From Papaver somniferum (Eukaryota > Streptophyta > Magnoliopsida > Ranunculales > Papaveraceae): 64,000 nt of DNA. This document shows, piece after piece, positions 24,431-36,100 of the stretch (its first letter is position 1; the number at the start of each line of letters is the position of its first letter). Under the pieces are notes generated by a model that was not told the DNA's origin, searched no databases, and worked only from the letters and a program-made list of their open reading frames with translations. The position numbers were made by a program, and so were the translations under genes. The DNA lies in the NCBI RefSeq assembly GCF_003573695.1, contig NC_039359.1, positions 73,913,292 to 73,977,291 of the forward strand. The letters run 5' to 3'.

Positions 24431-24516
24431 CTGATTGTTTTGAGCTTCGGGTTCTTCATTTTGAGGATTGGTTCCTTCATTTTGAGCAACAGGATTCCTC
24501 CACTAGAATCACTCAT
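24431..24516 (-). pseudogene. transposase exon 1 remnant in E3
   Basis: On the minus strand it starts ATGAGTGATTCTAGTGG. E1 exon 1 starts ATGAGTGATTCCAGTGG (33127). It ends CAATCAG before the donor GTAAACTTCC, against ACCAG/GTATACTTC in E1. The 86 bp exon is frameshifted and shorter than the 201 bp E1 exon. An NEEPEAQNNQ-like acidic/Gln stretch can be read in one frame. Confidence 0.7.
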
Positions 24517-24798
24517 TTCAAATAACCCTAAATTTCCCCCCCAAAACTCAACTTCTTCCTCTCCACAACACAAAAACACAATTTTTCTTTTATCAAAATT
24601 TTATCCCTAAATCTGATTTTAATCTAACTAAACTAATTAACACTCAATTAACACTAATGATTTGGGGTAGTTTAACCATTTTAAAAAAAAAATGCGATAA
24701 GGAATAACTCCAAAATACTATTTCATGACCTTTTTTTGTCCTGTAGCTAGGATCCCCAACTATTTTTCCAGGACCCCCAATTCAGCCTTGATTAAAAA

Positions 24799-25267
24799 TC
24801 CAGGAATTTCTCCGTGAAATGGGTTTGTTTGGCTTCATGTACAAAATTAATCACTAGAACCCGAAAACAATGGTAGATTGGCCAATTTTCTGCGCAAAGG
24901 CCACGATTTCGTCTTTGAAATCAAGGTGCTCACACCACTTGGTCCTTTAATATTTGCACCGCAAGCCTTTCCGTTCAAACTGCTTGCTAGCATTTTTAAT
25001 CAAACATTGGAATTTATGTCCTGTGCAAAGTTTACAGTAGAGAAATATGACCAAAGGAAAGGGAAATTTTTATGCCATTGAACTGACGAAAACAAATAAG
25101 CTTTTGATAACAAAAGAGGGGCCTTTGTGAGATTCCCAGGAGACTCGACCCGCTAACCTTGAGCCAGATGGACAAAACCAGGCTCGTGGACTAGCTCTGG
25201 TTGGCTAAAAAACAAAAGTTTGAATTGAACTATTTTTTTTAATGAAATGAACTTGCCAATGTTTTGC
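24799..25267. other. 3' flank of the OMT gene
   Basis: No gene is visible. 24835-24900 is the counterpart of a block at 21400-21480. A short segment near 25130-25200 has a tRNA-like B-box on the minus strand and may be a SINE remnant, but the A-box spacing is wrong. Confidence 0.4.
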
Positions 25268-26445
25268 CTAAGGATATGCGACAATAACCGACTGAATAGC
25301 AAAAATAGGAATGAATTCAATCTTACTGAAACCAGCTTCTTCAAGTAAAATTCTCCATTCATCTTTGGTCCTTTCTTTTCCTCCTGAACTCAGCATCATA
25401 TCTAGATCAAGACTCAATCTAGCTTGTGTCAAATCATTGTCATCTTCGTCTTGATCCAAAACCATTTCTATTATGATAACTTTCCCTTGATCGGCAGGAA
25501 TTGCCTCCTTACACCTCTTTAGTAGTTTTATGCATTCTGCGTCTTTCCAGTTATGAAGCATGAACTATCAAAACAAAGGAAACAAATTAACCATCCATCA
25601 ATAATATGAATCCTGTTTCATGCACATTTTCTAAAAAAAATTTCGCATAGTAAGGCCACTTGATAACTAAATCATACCTTCAATAAAAGAGCATCAGCAG
25701 GGGGAATGGATTCAAACATGTCGCCACCAACCATTTCCACACCTGGAATCTCCGGTGCAGCAGCAACAACGTGAGGCAGGTCAAAAACCATGCACTTTAT
25801 CTCAGGATAAGCCTTAACAACATAACTCATAGCAGCTCCGGTGCCACCACCGATGTCGACTAACTTCTTAATACCCTTCAAGATACTATCACAACCTTGC
25901 ACAAATGCAGGCATTACCATCCTAGTATCACAAGCCATAGCATTATTAATAAGTGCATTAACTTCAGGAACTTCTTCAGCTAATTCCCACATGATCTTCC
26001 CGTGCAACTTCACAAAAGGAGTGGGTGCATCGTCGGCCGATAAACAATAATCGGTTAACTCATGCCACCCGTTAATGGAATGCTCATCGTCGATACCGAG
26101 AACCCAATCTTTCAAACTTCTTTCTTGATTCTTAAGCAGTAATTTAGATATACCTGTTAAAGAAAATATCTCGTTTCCTTCGGTTGAATTGACAGCAATA
26201 AGATTCATATGAGATAAGTGTCTCAATAATCTGTACAAGTTTTCAGCTTTGAGTGTAGATAAAGATGGTGATGCTGATGATAAGGAAGATAATGTCATGG
26301 GTTTGGATGAGTTGTGAATTGTATCAAGAATGCCTAACTCAATTGTACATTTAAGTACTGATGAATCTACACTACCACAGATTATGTTCCATACATGACC
26401 TTGGTTTCTCATTTCTTGTTCTTGATCTTCTAGTTTGATTTCCAT
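25268..26445 (-). CDS. SAM-dependent O-methyltransferase, two exons, 354 aa
   Basis: Exon 1 is 25678-26445 and exon 2 is 25268-25564, with a 113 bp intron (AAG/GTATGA donor, TTTGATAG acceptor) in phase 0. The true ATG gives [12 protein letters not shown]; the frame extends upstream without another ATG. The N-terminal dimerisation domain spans about residues 15-120. The SAM-binding motif [12 protein letters not shown] lies near 203, DLPHVV near 230 and GGDMFESIP near 250. The catalytic His is in FMLHNWKD at the exon 2 start, and [10 protein letters not shown] lies near 325. This is the COMT class of plant small-molecule methyltransferases, which methylate phenolic hydroxyls of phenylpropanoids, flavonoids or alkaloids. 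The overall style is closest to the benzylisoquinoline OMTs that I know. The substrate cannot be read from the sequence. Confidence 0.92.
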
Positions 26446-27496
26446 GATCTTTGTATTTTTTTTTGCAAACACTCTAGCCCGATCTCTGTGTATTTTGAAT
26501 TCTTGTTTGGGAATTCTAGGAGTGAGAATTAAAGTTACATATAGGCAGTGGATGGATACTCGTGATGCACGTGGGACGTAAGCGTGAAAACTCCTGCAAT
26601 CTCATGACTAATGGAGTTGGTAAGATCAACTTTCTTTATACTTCTTTTCGAGTCAAAAAGGCTGCTAGTCTAATGAAGTGACACAATTCATGATGGTCAA
26701 AAAAAGAAATATTCATGGTGGTCAAAATTGTAGCCCAGGCGAAAAATGGGCGACCAGTTTGGGCGACGGATGGGCGTGTACTACCTCTAAAATTTCACAA
26801 AATCTTGCGAAACAAGTGGATTAGGCGACAATTTCTTTTTTTAAGATCAGCCGGTCATCCTCGTTTTCAAAGATTCGTGCGTTCGAGGAGGTTCCAGGTT
26901 CAAGCACCCAATATCATAATATTGCAGAAATTAACATGTAAGGTAGAGTTAGTTTTCTCCCTTGTGACACAATCTCAACCCCAATTCATTTCGACCTTTT
27001 TGGCTAGGTTATCCATGAAACTCGCTGGTAGACTAACACCACAACCTGTTCAATTAAGATAATCGTTATACAATATAACATAATAATTTGTAAAAACAAA
27101 ACAAAAACCAACAAAATTTTAAGATCGGTTTTTTATTTTTTTTATTGTATTGTTGAAATAAGATCAGGCGACATTGAGTGGCGGAACAAAGACAGTTGCA
27201 TGCCCTCCGCTTGCCACATTACTTGCCGGTCCACTCTTTGGACAACACTGGTCCGGTCCAAATTTAACACTTGGCAGTTATTTTGGGGCGCCTTAAAAGG
27301 CGTATATCGATATATCAGAAACGGCCAAAATTTCTTAATATGCGTTATATTCGATCACGCCCTGGTTTTTAATTCCTGCTTCAGTTTGGGGGAGTTGATT
27401 TCGGTAACGCCTGGGATCATCCTGCCTTCATCCATATATACTGATGCAATTGCGATGCAAGAAGAATAATTTTTATTCAAAACATACCAAAAAATC
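26446..27496. other. OMT promoter side and F-box gene 1 upstream region
   Basis: No gene is visible. A weak TATA-like CCTTAAAAGG at 27291-27300 precedes F-box gene 1 by about 200 bp. It shares the CTTAAAAGGCGTATA word with the region upstream of F-box copy 3. The open frames at 26715-27062 and 27200-27469 show no domain. Confidence 0.45.
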
Positions 27497-28831
27497 ATGA
27501 AAGAAAATCACAGATCCAGTAAAAGAAGGGAATCGCTTCAGACTCTTGCAAACAGCAATGGGTTAATCAACAATACGAATTTAGATATTACAGAAAAAAT
27601 ACTTTTGCATATACCTATCGAGTTCTTCTCCAGGAGTAGAGCAGTGTGCAAGCTTTGGAGGAAACTGCTGCAAAAACCAAAGCCAGGTTTCCTTTTTGCA
27701 GTTTGCAAAAGCGCAAGGCGTTGCCAAGAAATCCAGCTTTTTCAAGGATATAGCGATGAGGTAAGTATTGATAATGATGAACCAATTTCTTATAAGACAC
27801 TTGCAAAAATAGATCTTGGTTTAGGCACATCCAGAAACATTCCTGTTAAGCTGATTAGAAACAAACCTCATAATCCTGTTATATTTGGTTCTTGCAATGG
27901 TTTAGTTTGCCTCCCTGTTCGAAAAGATGATGCGCAGTGTCTTGTGTACATATGCAATCCAATGACAGGAGAATATGTTTATCTTCCTGAGATGGATTTT
28001 GGTGAAATATCAAGACCTGAGGTTTTTGGTGGGTTTGGTTATTGCCAGTCCACCAATGAGTACAAGGTTGTTCAAGTTGCTTACCAGTACAACCGATTCA
28101 ACGAGTCCGGAAGTTTTCAGGTATACGCCCTTGGTGATGGCAGTGGGTGGAGAAACAAAGGAGAAATACGTTACACTAAACAAGAAAGAATGGTCTATGC
28201 AAACGACGCACTTTATTGGACGGAGCGTATTGGAGATTATTGGTATATCAATGTATTTGATTTAGCAGGTGAGATGTTTAGTACCATCCCAATGCCGCCG
28301 TGTAATGACGTTAACCGTGGCTACAAACGTTTGGTCTCCTTGAATGGTTGTTTGTGTCTATGTCATGTTACAGTTGAAAAGTGTGTAAAAGATGAGGACG
28401 ATCCTTTCATGCGCAAGGAAGATAAGCGTTTGGTTATGTGGATGTTAAAAAAAGAGCAGCATAAGAAGAGTGAGAATGTTGGGTACTTCCCGGTGGACGA
28501 GAATGATGACTCGAACCTTTGGGTTTGGATCAAGGAGTTCAGTATGGCCTACAAAGGTGAGTTCAATGAATCTATGGATTATGAACCATTTGCAGTAACT
28601 GATAACAACCATGTTTTGATGTGGGAGGATTGGGATTTGCGAGACTGTAAAGTACCCATTCTTTATGACCCTGACACTGAAAATGTAATTCAACTCTGGA
28701 ATGAAGATTGGAGATATGCTCAAGCAATTCCTCACATGAATAGCTTTGTTTCGTTGGAAGATCTCGGGGAGAAGTCTGCGAGGTACATTCCAGATGATAA
28801 TGAGGTTATGCACTTGAGTCAGAAAGTGTAG
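27497..28831 (+). CDS. F-box/FBA protein, single exon, 444 aa
   Basis: An intact frame runs from the ATG at 27497 to TAG at 28829-28831. The F-box lies at about residues 25-62 (DITEKILLHIPIEFF, RAVCKLWRKLL). An F-box-associated propeller domain follows (FGSCNGLVCLPV, VYICNPMTGEYVYLP, GFGYCQSTNEYKVVQ). The C-terminal half continues with WVWIKEFSM and QAIPHMNSFVSLEDLG. Proteins of this type are substrate receptors of SCF E3 ubiquitin ligases. The target is unknown. It is the only complete member of a three-copy local family; copies 2 (30948) and 3 (59891) share the coding sequence, leader and promoter. It has no intron, which is common for FBA genes. Confidence 0.9.
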   Translation: MKENHRSSKRRESLQTLANSNGLINNTNLDITEKILLHIPIEFFSRSRAVCKLWRKLLQKPKPGFLFAVCKSARRCQEIQLFQGYSDEVSIDNDEPISYKTLAKIDLGLGTSRNIPVKLIRNKPHNPVIFGSCNGLVCLPVRKDDAQCLVYICNPMTGEYVYLPEMDFGEISRPEVFGGFGYCQSTNEYKVVQVAYQYNRFNESGSFQVYALGDGSGWRNKGEIRYTKQERMVYANDALYWTERIGDYWYINVFDLAGEMFSTIPMPPCNDVNRGYKRLVSLNGCLCLCHVTVEKCVKDEDDPFMRKEDKRLVMWMLKKEQHKKSENVGYFPVDENDDSNLWVWIKEFSMAYKGEFNESMDYEPFAVTDNNHVLMWEDWDLRDCKVPILYDPDTENVIQLWNEDWRYAQAIPHMNSFVSLEDLGEKSARYIPDDNEVMHLSQKV

Positions 28832-29277
28832 GATTAAATTTGCCACCATCACCTCCAGGTCTAACATTCTAAATTTTTCGTTTTAATAAATTCTTTTTTT
28901 TTCTTTTTTGATCAGTACAAGTTGGTGATCTTTTTTGATGGCAAGCTGCATTTTCTTTGTACCTCTCGTTTGCATAATGTCAGCTTCGGCTTCTAGGATT
29001 TGGAGGGAAGCTTAGGGCCGGATGAATCTTGCTTATTGTAGCTTTAAAACATAATTTACTCGGCCAAACTACTTTGAGATCCTATACACCCCATTTGGGA
29101 GACAAGTCTATGCAGCTAGCAGTTGTGTTTTGAGCAATCACCATCATTGCAACCGCTAAATTGTGAATGTAGTTCATTAGTGTTACCGAGTTGGTGGTGT
29201 GGGCCTTATTCTCAGGCCCGGTCCATTACTGTCTTTCTCTTTGCAAGAAAAATCGGAAATTGGTCCGGACTTTTACT
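28832..29277. other. intergenic: F-box 1 3' flank and distal promoter of copy 2
   Basis: 28855-28905 resembles the 3' flank of copy 2 (CCAGGTCTAA versus CCAGGCCCAA). 29190-29277 (TTGGTGGTGTGGGCCTTATT, then GGCCCGGTCCATTACTGTCT) matches 59665-59745 upstream of copy 3. The E2 transposon therefore separates this block from the copy 2 core promoter. Confidence 0.75.
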
Positions 29278-29283
29278 TTATTA

Positions 29284-30818
29284 ACCTTGCATTTTTAGGG
29301 GCCACTCGAAGGAATTAGGGGCGAACAATAAGATAAAATACAATCACCCAAACCTAAAGAGAGTTCATCCCTTATTAATTTTTTTTCCTAAGCCCTTCAA
29401 TAATCGGAAGTTAAATAACAATCCGGTATTTTTTTTGGTGCGACCAAAATCGGTAGTAAATTGTATTATTTAACTTCCAAATATATAGTGTCCTAAAATG
29501 AGATTTTTCAAAAATCGTTCAATTTTCGAATTCTGGTACTACCATAATCGGTAGTAAATTTAACTTCCGAATGTATATTGGCCCCAAAATAAGATTTTGC
29601 CAAAATCTTTTAATTTCTAACTTTGGGACTACCACAATCGGTAGTAATTTGTGTTACTTTAACCTCCGAATGTATTCAATTTTCGAATTCTGGTACTATC
29701 ATAATCGGTAGTAAATTTAACTTCCGAATGTCTACTAGCCCCAAAATGAGTTTTTGAAAAAATAAACCCCTTAATTTTTGAATTTTCGGAAGTAAGGTAA
29801 GTGAACTTAACTTCCGATTATATTATGGCATTTTGAAATGAGAATTACCATATTCGGTAGTATTTTAAGTTGAATGTATACTAGCCCCAAAATGAGTTTT
29901 TGAAAAAAAAACTTGATTTTTCAAGTTTTGAAATTATAACAATCGGAAGTAAGGTAAGTAAACTTAACTTCCGATTACATAGTGGATTTCGAAATGAGAA
30001 TCACACATTCGGTAAAAGTTTAAATTAATTAAACTTCTGATTATATACTGACCCCAAAATGAGTTTTTTTTTTTAAAATTCTTCAATTTTCGAATTTTGG
30101 TACTACCATAATCGGTAGTAAATTGTGTTTATTATCTACCGATTGTGTTTAATTTCTAGTACAGAAAAATTGAATTTTTTGAATCAAGAATAACCGGTAG
30201 ATAACAATCATTTTATCTACCGATTCTGGTTATTGTTCATCATTTCTTAAGAACATCATCCACAATCAGTAGATAAAATAGATTTTTATCTACAGATTGT
30301 TTTGCTGCTACTGTAAATCCAAGAACATCAACCATAATCGGTAGGTAAAATAGATTGTTACCTACCGATTATGTTTCTGCTACTGCAAATCCAAGAAAAT
30401 TTCGGATCAAATTGTATTATTCCAATTAACCAAATTCTAATTTTTGTTCACAACTACTATCATTTATTCGTTTTGTTCGTTTAACTCCTTTTTTTTTTTT
30501 GATATTCTAAGTTTCAACTTTAATGTTAATGAATTTTTGGTTTTAATTTTAAACAATCAATCGTAAAATTTGTTGATCGACGATCTTTGGTTTCAACCAA
30601 AATTAAAACGATGAATATTTATTTCAATCGGTAGAAAAGAGAAGAAGAAAATGAATGATATGATTATGAAAATAAAGGATACAGATTTAGATTTAGTATA
30701 AAGATGAAGGATAATATAGACAATTTTCTGTTTTTAAGACACCCCTTAACCCTCTTCAATGATGGGAATAAATGAATAGCCCCTAATTCCTTTTGAGTGA
30801 CCCCTAAAAATGATAGGT
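29284..30818. mobile_element. E2: non-coding Mutator-like element, 1,535 bp
   Basis: Terminal inverted repeats share CATTTTTAGGGG(C/T)CACTC and GGAATTAGGGGC (29290-29322 and 30777-30812). TTATTA flanks both sides (29278-29283, 30819-30824). The region upstream of F-box copy 3 has the same neighbourhood without the element, including ATTATTATCGTACGCT, so it serves as a paralogous empty site. Subterminal TAAGACACCCCTTAACC at the right matches E1 and E4. The interior is filled by a motif array (29440-30390) built from TAATCGGTAGTAAATT and ACTTCCGA, later ATCTACCGATTATG, in both orientations. There is no coding sequence. It sits about 130 bp upstream of F-box copy 2's start codon. Confidence 0.75.
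29440..30390. repeat. E2 motif array (TAATCGGTAG / CTACCGATTA)
   Basis: CGGTAG-type words occur near 29450, 29549, 29639, 29706, 29854, 30112, 30196, 30338 and elsewhere, irregularly spaced by 65-155 bp. They are paired with CTACCGATT complements. The hairpin at about 30337-30372 (AATCGGTAGGTAA ... TTACCTACCGATT) is perfect. CGAATTCTGGTACTACCATA recurs between units. Confidence 0.8.
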
Positions 30819-30830
30819 TTATTATGGTAC

Positions 30831-30840
30831 GCTTTAAAAG
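30831..30840 (+). promoter_or_regulatory. TATA-like box of F-box copy 2
   Basis: GCTTTAAAAG aligns with GCTATAAAAG upstream of copy 3 in a conserved stretch (TACGCT, the box, then AAACGCTTTT). In copy 2 the box is weaker, TTTAAAA in place of TATAAAA. E2 ends just 12 bp upstream. Confidence 0.55.
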
Positions 30841-30947
30841 GCATATTGCCAAACGCTTTTCTTCTAGACTTCTAGTTATTATAATTATAATCTACTTTAA
30901 TATTGCTAAGCGAAGAATAATAATTGTTCTTCTAAACATACCAAATC

Positions 30948-32222
30948 ATGGAAAATCATAGATCCCACAATATACCATCCGTCGAGACTCTTGCATCCAA
31001 TGGGTTAATCAATAACATGAATTTAGATCTAACACAAAGCATCCTTTCTCATATTCCCATCGAGTTCGTCTCATGGAGCACAGCAGTGTGCAAACTCTGG
31101 AGAACTCTCTTGCCAAACCGAAGACGGGTTTCCTTTTTGCAGTTTCGGAAAGCCAAAAAGAAATTCAGCTCTTTCATAGGTATAGCAATGAGGTAAGTAT
31201 TGATGATGCACCAATTTCTTACAAGACACTCGACAAAATAGACCTTGGTTTAGGGACATCCAGGAATATTCCTGTTAAGCTTATACATAATGGATTTTTT
31301 AATCCGGTTATATTTCGTTCTTGCAATGGTTTAGTTTGCTGTCCTGTTCGAAAAGATGATGCAATCCAATGACTGGAGAATATGTTTATCTTCCTGAAGT
31401 TGATTTAGGTAAAATTTCAACACCTGAGTTTGTTGGTGGATTTGGTTATTGTCAATCCACTAATGAGTACAAGGTTGTCCAAGTTGTGTACCAGTACAAC
31501 CGATTCAAGGAGTTGGGTAGGGTTCAGGTATACACTCTTGGTGATGGCAGTGGGTGGAGAAACAAAGGAGAAATACGTTACACTAAAAAGGAAAGATTGG
31601 TCTATGCAAACAACGCACTATATTGGCCAGAGCGTACCGCAGAGGACTGGAAAATCAATGTATTTGATTTAGCTAATGAGACGTTTGGTACCCTCCCAAT
31701 GCCGCCATGTTATGACGTTGTTCGTGGTTACAGACGTCTTGTGTCTTTGAGTGGTTGTCTCTGTCTTTGTCATGTTTCAGTTGAAAAGTGTATAAAAGAC
31801 GAGGAAAATCTTGCTGGGCGCCAGGAAGATAAGCGGTTGGATATGTGGATATTAAAGAAAGAGCAGGGAAAAAAGAACAAGATTGCTGGATATTCTCCGG
31901 TGGATGAGAATGATGACTCAAACCGATGGGTTTGGATTAAGGAGTTCAGAATGGAGTATAAGATTATAAACCATATGGCATAACTGATAATGGTCAAGTT
32001 TTGATGTGGGAGGAGGAGGACTGCTTTTTTCAAGTTTGTAGACATCTCATTTGTTATGACCGTGACACTGCAAGTAGAAATGTACTCTGGAATAAAGGTT
32101 TGAGGTATGCTCAAGCAATTCCTCACATGAATAGCTTTGTTTCGTTAAAAGATCTTGGAGAGAAGTCTGCACGGTACACTCCAGATGATAATGAGCTTAT
32201 TCAGTTGAGTCAGAAATCTTAG
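30948..32222 (+). pseudogene. F-box/FBA copy 2, frameshifted
   Basis: This is a paralogue of the intact gene at 27497. The F-box (ILSHIPIEFVS, VCKLWRTLL) is followed by a one-base loss near 31117 in an A run. Next comes the propeller start (FAVSESQKEIQLF, SCNGLVCCPV), then a 22 bp deletion at about 31360 between short ATGC repeats. MTGEYVYLPEVDLG through WVWIKEFRM is then intact. A second 22 bp deletion near 31960 breaks the frame again, and the tail QAIPHMNSFVSLKDLG ends at 32222. Each lesion removes the downstream domain, so no full SCF receptor can be made. The E2 insertion in its promoter and the weakened TATA box fit loss of function. Confidence 0.9.
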
Positions 32223-32860
32223 GACTAGATTTGCTAACATGATATCCAGGCCCAAGAATTACTTTTCTTTTTAATAGAATTTTTTTTGCTTAGTATTCCC
32301 ATTTGGCAAAGAATCTCAAAAATGTAAGCATTGTAAACGGAATGAGTCATAATGCAATAAAAAAAAATCTCTGTGCAAAACATCGTTGAGTCTAACATCG
32401 TATTTTTATTTTGATCTAACCCCCCGGCTACGATGTGGTCGGGCCACATAATCCGACACTTGTTTAATTATAAACATGTCTTTTTTTTATTTTTTGACAC
32501 TTATTTAACTAAAAAACCTACCCCTCCTTAACGTTCTACGCTTTCAAAAAAAGTAGCTAGTTAAAAAAAATAAAATAAACACTTGGGTAATAAAACTGTT
32601 TTTCAATTTTTTTTCCTACTTTGTAAGACATGTCAGAGAGGGCAATATACTTGAAATATTTGGTCCGACTATATTGTAGCCGCACCATGATCTAACTCTT
32701 GATCTAACTCCTCTGAATCTAACTGCAACTACATGACCCATCCGAATTTGATTCAATATGCTAGTTTTTAGATCAGATTTGACTTAACTGACTCAATAAT
32801 ACTTGACTCAGTGATTCGGACCCATGAGTTGGGGAATTTTATTTCCCGATTCAAATAGGT
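32223..32860. other. intergenic, no gene seen
   Basis: AT-rich sequence lies between the F-box copy 2 3' flank and the E1 target site. There is no repeat boundary that I can define. Confidence 0.5.
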
Positions 32861-33126
32861 CTTTGAAACAATCCCGTTAAAGGGGCGGCAACCTAATAAG
32901 ACAAAAAGGGTCATTACATGGTGATTCAAGTGCCCCTTATCAAAAAAATATGGAAATGACCAATTAACCCTTATTGTTAATAATCAAGATTAGTGTTGAT
33001 AATTAATTTTCACTTATAATAACTCTAAAATCATATTTTTAGAGTTAAAAAAAAAAGTTGTGAGGAGAAGAAAAAGAAACTTTTGTGATATTTGTGAAAC
33101 CCTACATTTTGATTCACTCAACCAAA

Positions 33127-36100
33127 ATGAGTGATTCCAGTGGCAAATTTGAGATGGGTGAATCTCTATACGATAGAGAAAACAAATACTACATACCTCT
33201 TCATGGAGATCCTGATATGGAGTGTTTGTTAGATGGAAGAGATGTTTTAACCCAAGATGAAGGTCAATCTCAACCAATTGAAGAAATTAGGCAACAAAGT
33301 GAAGAACCCAGCACTGAAAATGACCAGGTATACTTCTAAACTAGTTCCCATTACCTTTTTGTTGCTTAAAATTCTCTAAAGTACGTAAAAAAAATCAAAT
33401 TTTTAAAAATTTCAGAAGAACATACGGTTGTAAGTAAGCTTGTTACCAACCGTAACTGTATTTTACGGTTCGCAAAGTATCCAATACCAACCGTAACTGG
33501 TTCCATTTGGGGAAAAACCCAATCGTAATACCAGTTACGATTGGTAGAAAATTTTCGATATGAACCGTAAGATAATTACGGTTGGACATGTCCTTCAGTA
33601 TTTACCAACCGTAAGTCATCATGTGCATGGAAGTATTTACTGCACTATTTACGATTGGTAATATGTAAATCGAGACCAACCGTAATTAAGTTACGGTTTG
33701 TTATCTGTGTTTTTTACCAACCGTAAGTTGCTCTGTATGTTTTCATTTTCATTTCACCTTATTTACGGTTTGCTACTGGAGGACCATTATCAACCGTAGT
33801 TCTGTTACGGTTTATAAGTGATTGGAGTTACCAACTGTATCTGTGTTACGATTTGTGTTTCCTGTGTCGTAACCAACCGTATCTTTATATACGTTTTTTT
33901 GTTGTTGCCTTGTTTAGACTAATGTGGGTATATTGTTTTCCAGATCGTGGATGTACCTCCCCTAATGGATGAACAACCTTTAGCAAATTAACTTCTCACC
34001 TTAGATTCTAGCTTTCACTATTTAACCGAGGAGACATGGAAGGAAAAACATGATGCAAAGCATTGGGCTAGAGAACGAGGCAAGTTGATTATGTGTATCA
34101 TAGTTTGTAATGGTACCACTAGTGAAGGTGCCTTTCAAATGGTTTGCGAGTGTAGTGGACAACATATAAGTCACGCAAAAAAGGATACCGTGCAAGTAGC
34201 AAAGACAAAGAGGAAGCATACTACTTTCACTAAGAAGACCCGATGCCCCTTCAAGCTTCAATTTAAAAGGAACGCGGCAAAAAGGTGGTTTTTGGAGAAA
34301 GTTGTATGCGGTAGTCATAACCACCCTATACCGGAGAGTTTGCTATCACATTCGTATGTTGGGCGCCTTACCGAAGAAGAAGAGAAGATCGTAGAGTCAC
34401 TGATACAAATTCGTATGAAGCCCGTTGATATCCTCGCTCACTTAAACGAAAGAAACCCACAAAATGCTTCTACTTTGGCTAACATCTACAACGCAAGAAC
34501 AAAATTGAAGGCTAAGAAATGGGACAAAGGAACGAAATGCAACAATTAAGGCATTTTGGGGAGGCGCATAATTACTCGGTTTTCCACGATGATGATGAGA
34601 AAGGACGAATAAGACATATTTTATTGGCTAATCCTGAGTTTGTGAAGTTGGTACAGTGCTCTCATCAAGTGCTTCGAATGGATTGCATATACAAAACCAA
34701 CAAGTTTGAGATGCCGTTATTGAACTTTGTCGGGCAAACTTCTACCAATGCTCCTTTTAGTGTTGGTTTTTGCTTCTTGAAAGATGAGATCGAAGAGAGC
34801 TATGTGTGGGCACTAGAACAAGTGAAGTTATTCTACGTAGAGGGATATACTCCAAAGGTGATTATTACCGACAAGGAACAATCTTTGTTGAATGCAATAA
34901 GGAGGGTTTTCCCGGAAGCTCATAACCTTCTTTTCACGTTTCACTTGTGGAAAAGTATTGAAACTAAGTGCATGCGTCTTGTCTGTCCAACCAAAAAAAG
35001 CGAAATTGATAGATTAATGAAACTACCATTACATCAACAAGAGGATGCCAAAGAGAAATTTAAGAAGGATGACAAGTTGGCGGAACTAAAATGGGAAAGT
35101 TTCAAAACGGAGTGGAGAGCTTTGACCTATTCTATCACCATGGATGAATATGAGGATAGAGCTCGTATGTTAGTGGATCATTGGAAAAGAGGTTATCCAA
35201 GTGGTGTAAAGTATTTGTTGGATAATTGGTTGGATCCGCACTAAGATAAGTTCGTAGTGGCGTTAACTAACCAATATAGGCACTATGACAACCAAGCTAC
35301 AAGTACGGCGGAGTCATCTCACAACCGGTTGAAGAAGAAACTTCATAGTTGTAATGGTGGGTTAGTTACATTATTCGAAGCCACGGATTCTTATTTCCAT
35401 CGTGATCATGATAGAGTTACGGAGTCTTTTGAGAAAAGCCGAAGTAAACAACACACCAAATGGTTAGACAATGAGTGGCTAAGGGGAATTACACATCAAG
35501 TTTCACACCGCGCTATTGATAAGATAATGTATGAAGTACAACATTATGAATTGGAGGATTAAGAAGAAGAGTGTGTTTGTCCAAACATGACAAGTTTGGG
35601 ACTCCCATGTCGGCATGTTATAGCCACATACCAAGACAAAGTGATCCCGATTTAAGATGTTGATCCCTTTTGGAAACAATTATCATTCCGTGAAACAATT
35701 TTTGATCAACAATTTGGAGGAACGTTTGCCGATACCGAGATTGGAAAAGCTCTAGCCGAGAAATATGCTACACTAAGCCAAGGCCAAAGGAAAATATGGT
35801 TGAGTAACTTGAGAGATTTCATATATTCACAATTTAGGTATGATATCAAGGAACCACTAAAGGGGAAGAGTAAGAAGAGGCCTCCTACCAAAAAAAAAAA
35901 GAGGTACGTAGGAAATAAAAAAGAAAGGGAATTGGCGGAAGAATCAAAGAAAAGAGATCCTTCGAGTTATGAATGGTTGAGAAAGGAATATGAAGCGGAG
36001 GATGAGATGGAAGAGGATGATGTTCAAGGTAGAAACAAACGAAAAAGAGGTCAAGCGGATAAAGGAGAACCAAGCCGTCGAAATGTACAACAAAAATGTA

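Larger units (their letters stand above)
22150..24789 (-). mobile_element. E3: deleted Mutator-like element related to E1
   Basis: The ends are inverted and imperfect. The left has ATGGAAAATAATTAGGGG and the right, reversed, has CTGGAAAAATAGTTGGGG. A 9 bp direct repeat GATTAAAAA brackets the element (22141-22149 and 24790-24798), the length expected for a Mutator target duplication, although the right end extends slightly further than the left. Read on the minus strand, the right end has E1's subterminal words (GGACAAAAAAAGGTCAT), then a 5' leader, an exon 1 homologous to the E1 transposase exon 1 (24431-24516) and a splice donor leading into a motif array. The rest of the transposase is gone. 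The interior is a degenerate minisatellite. Confidence 0.65.
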
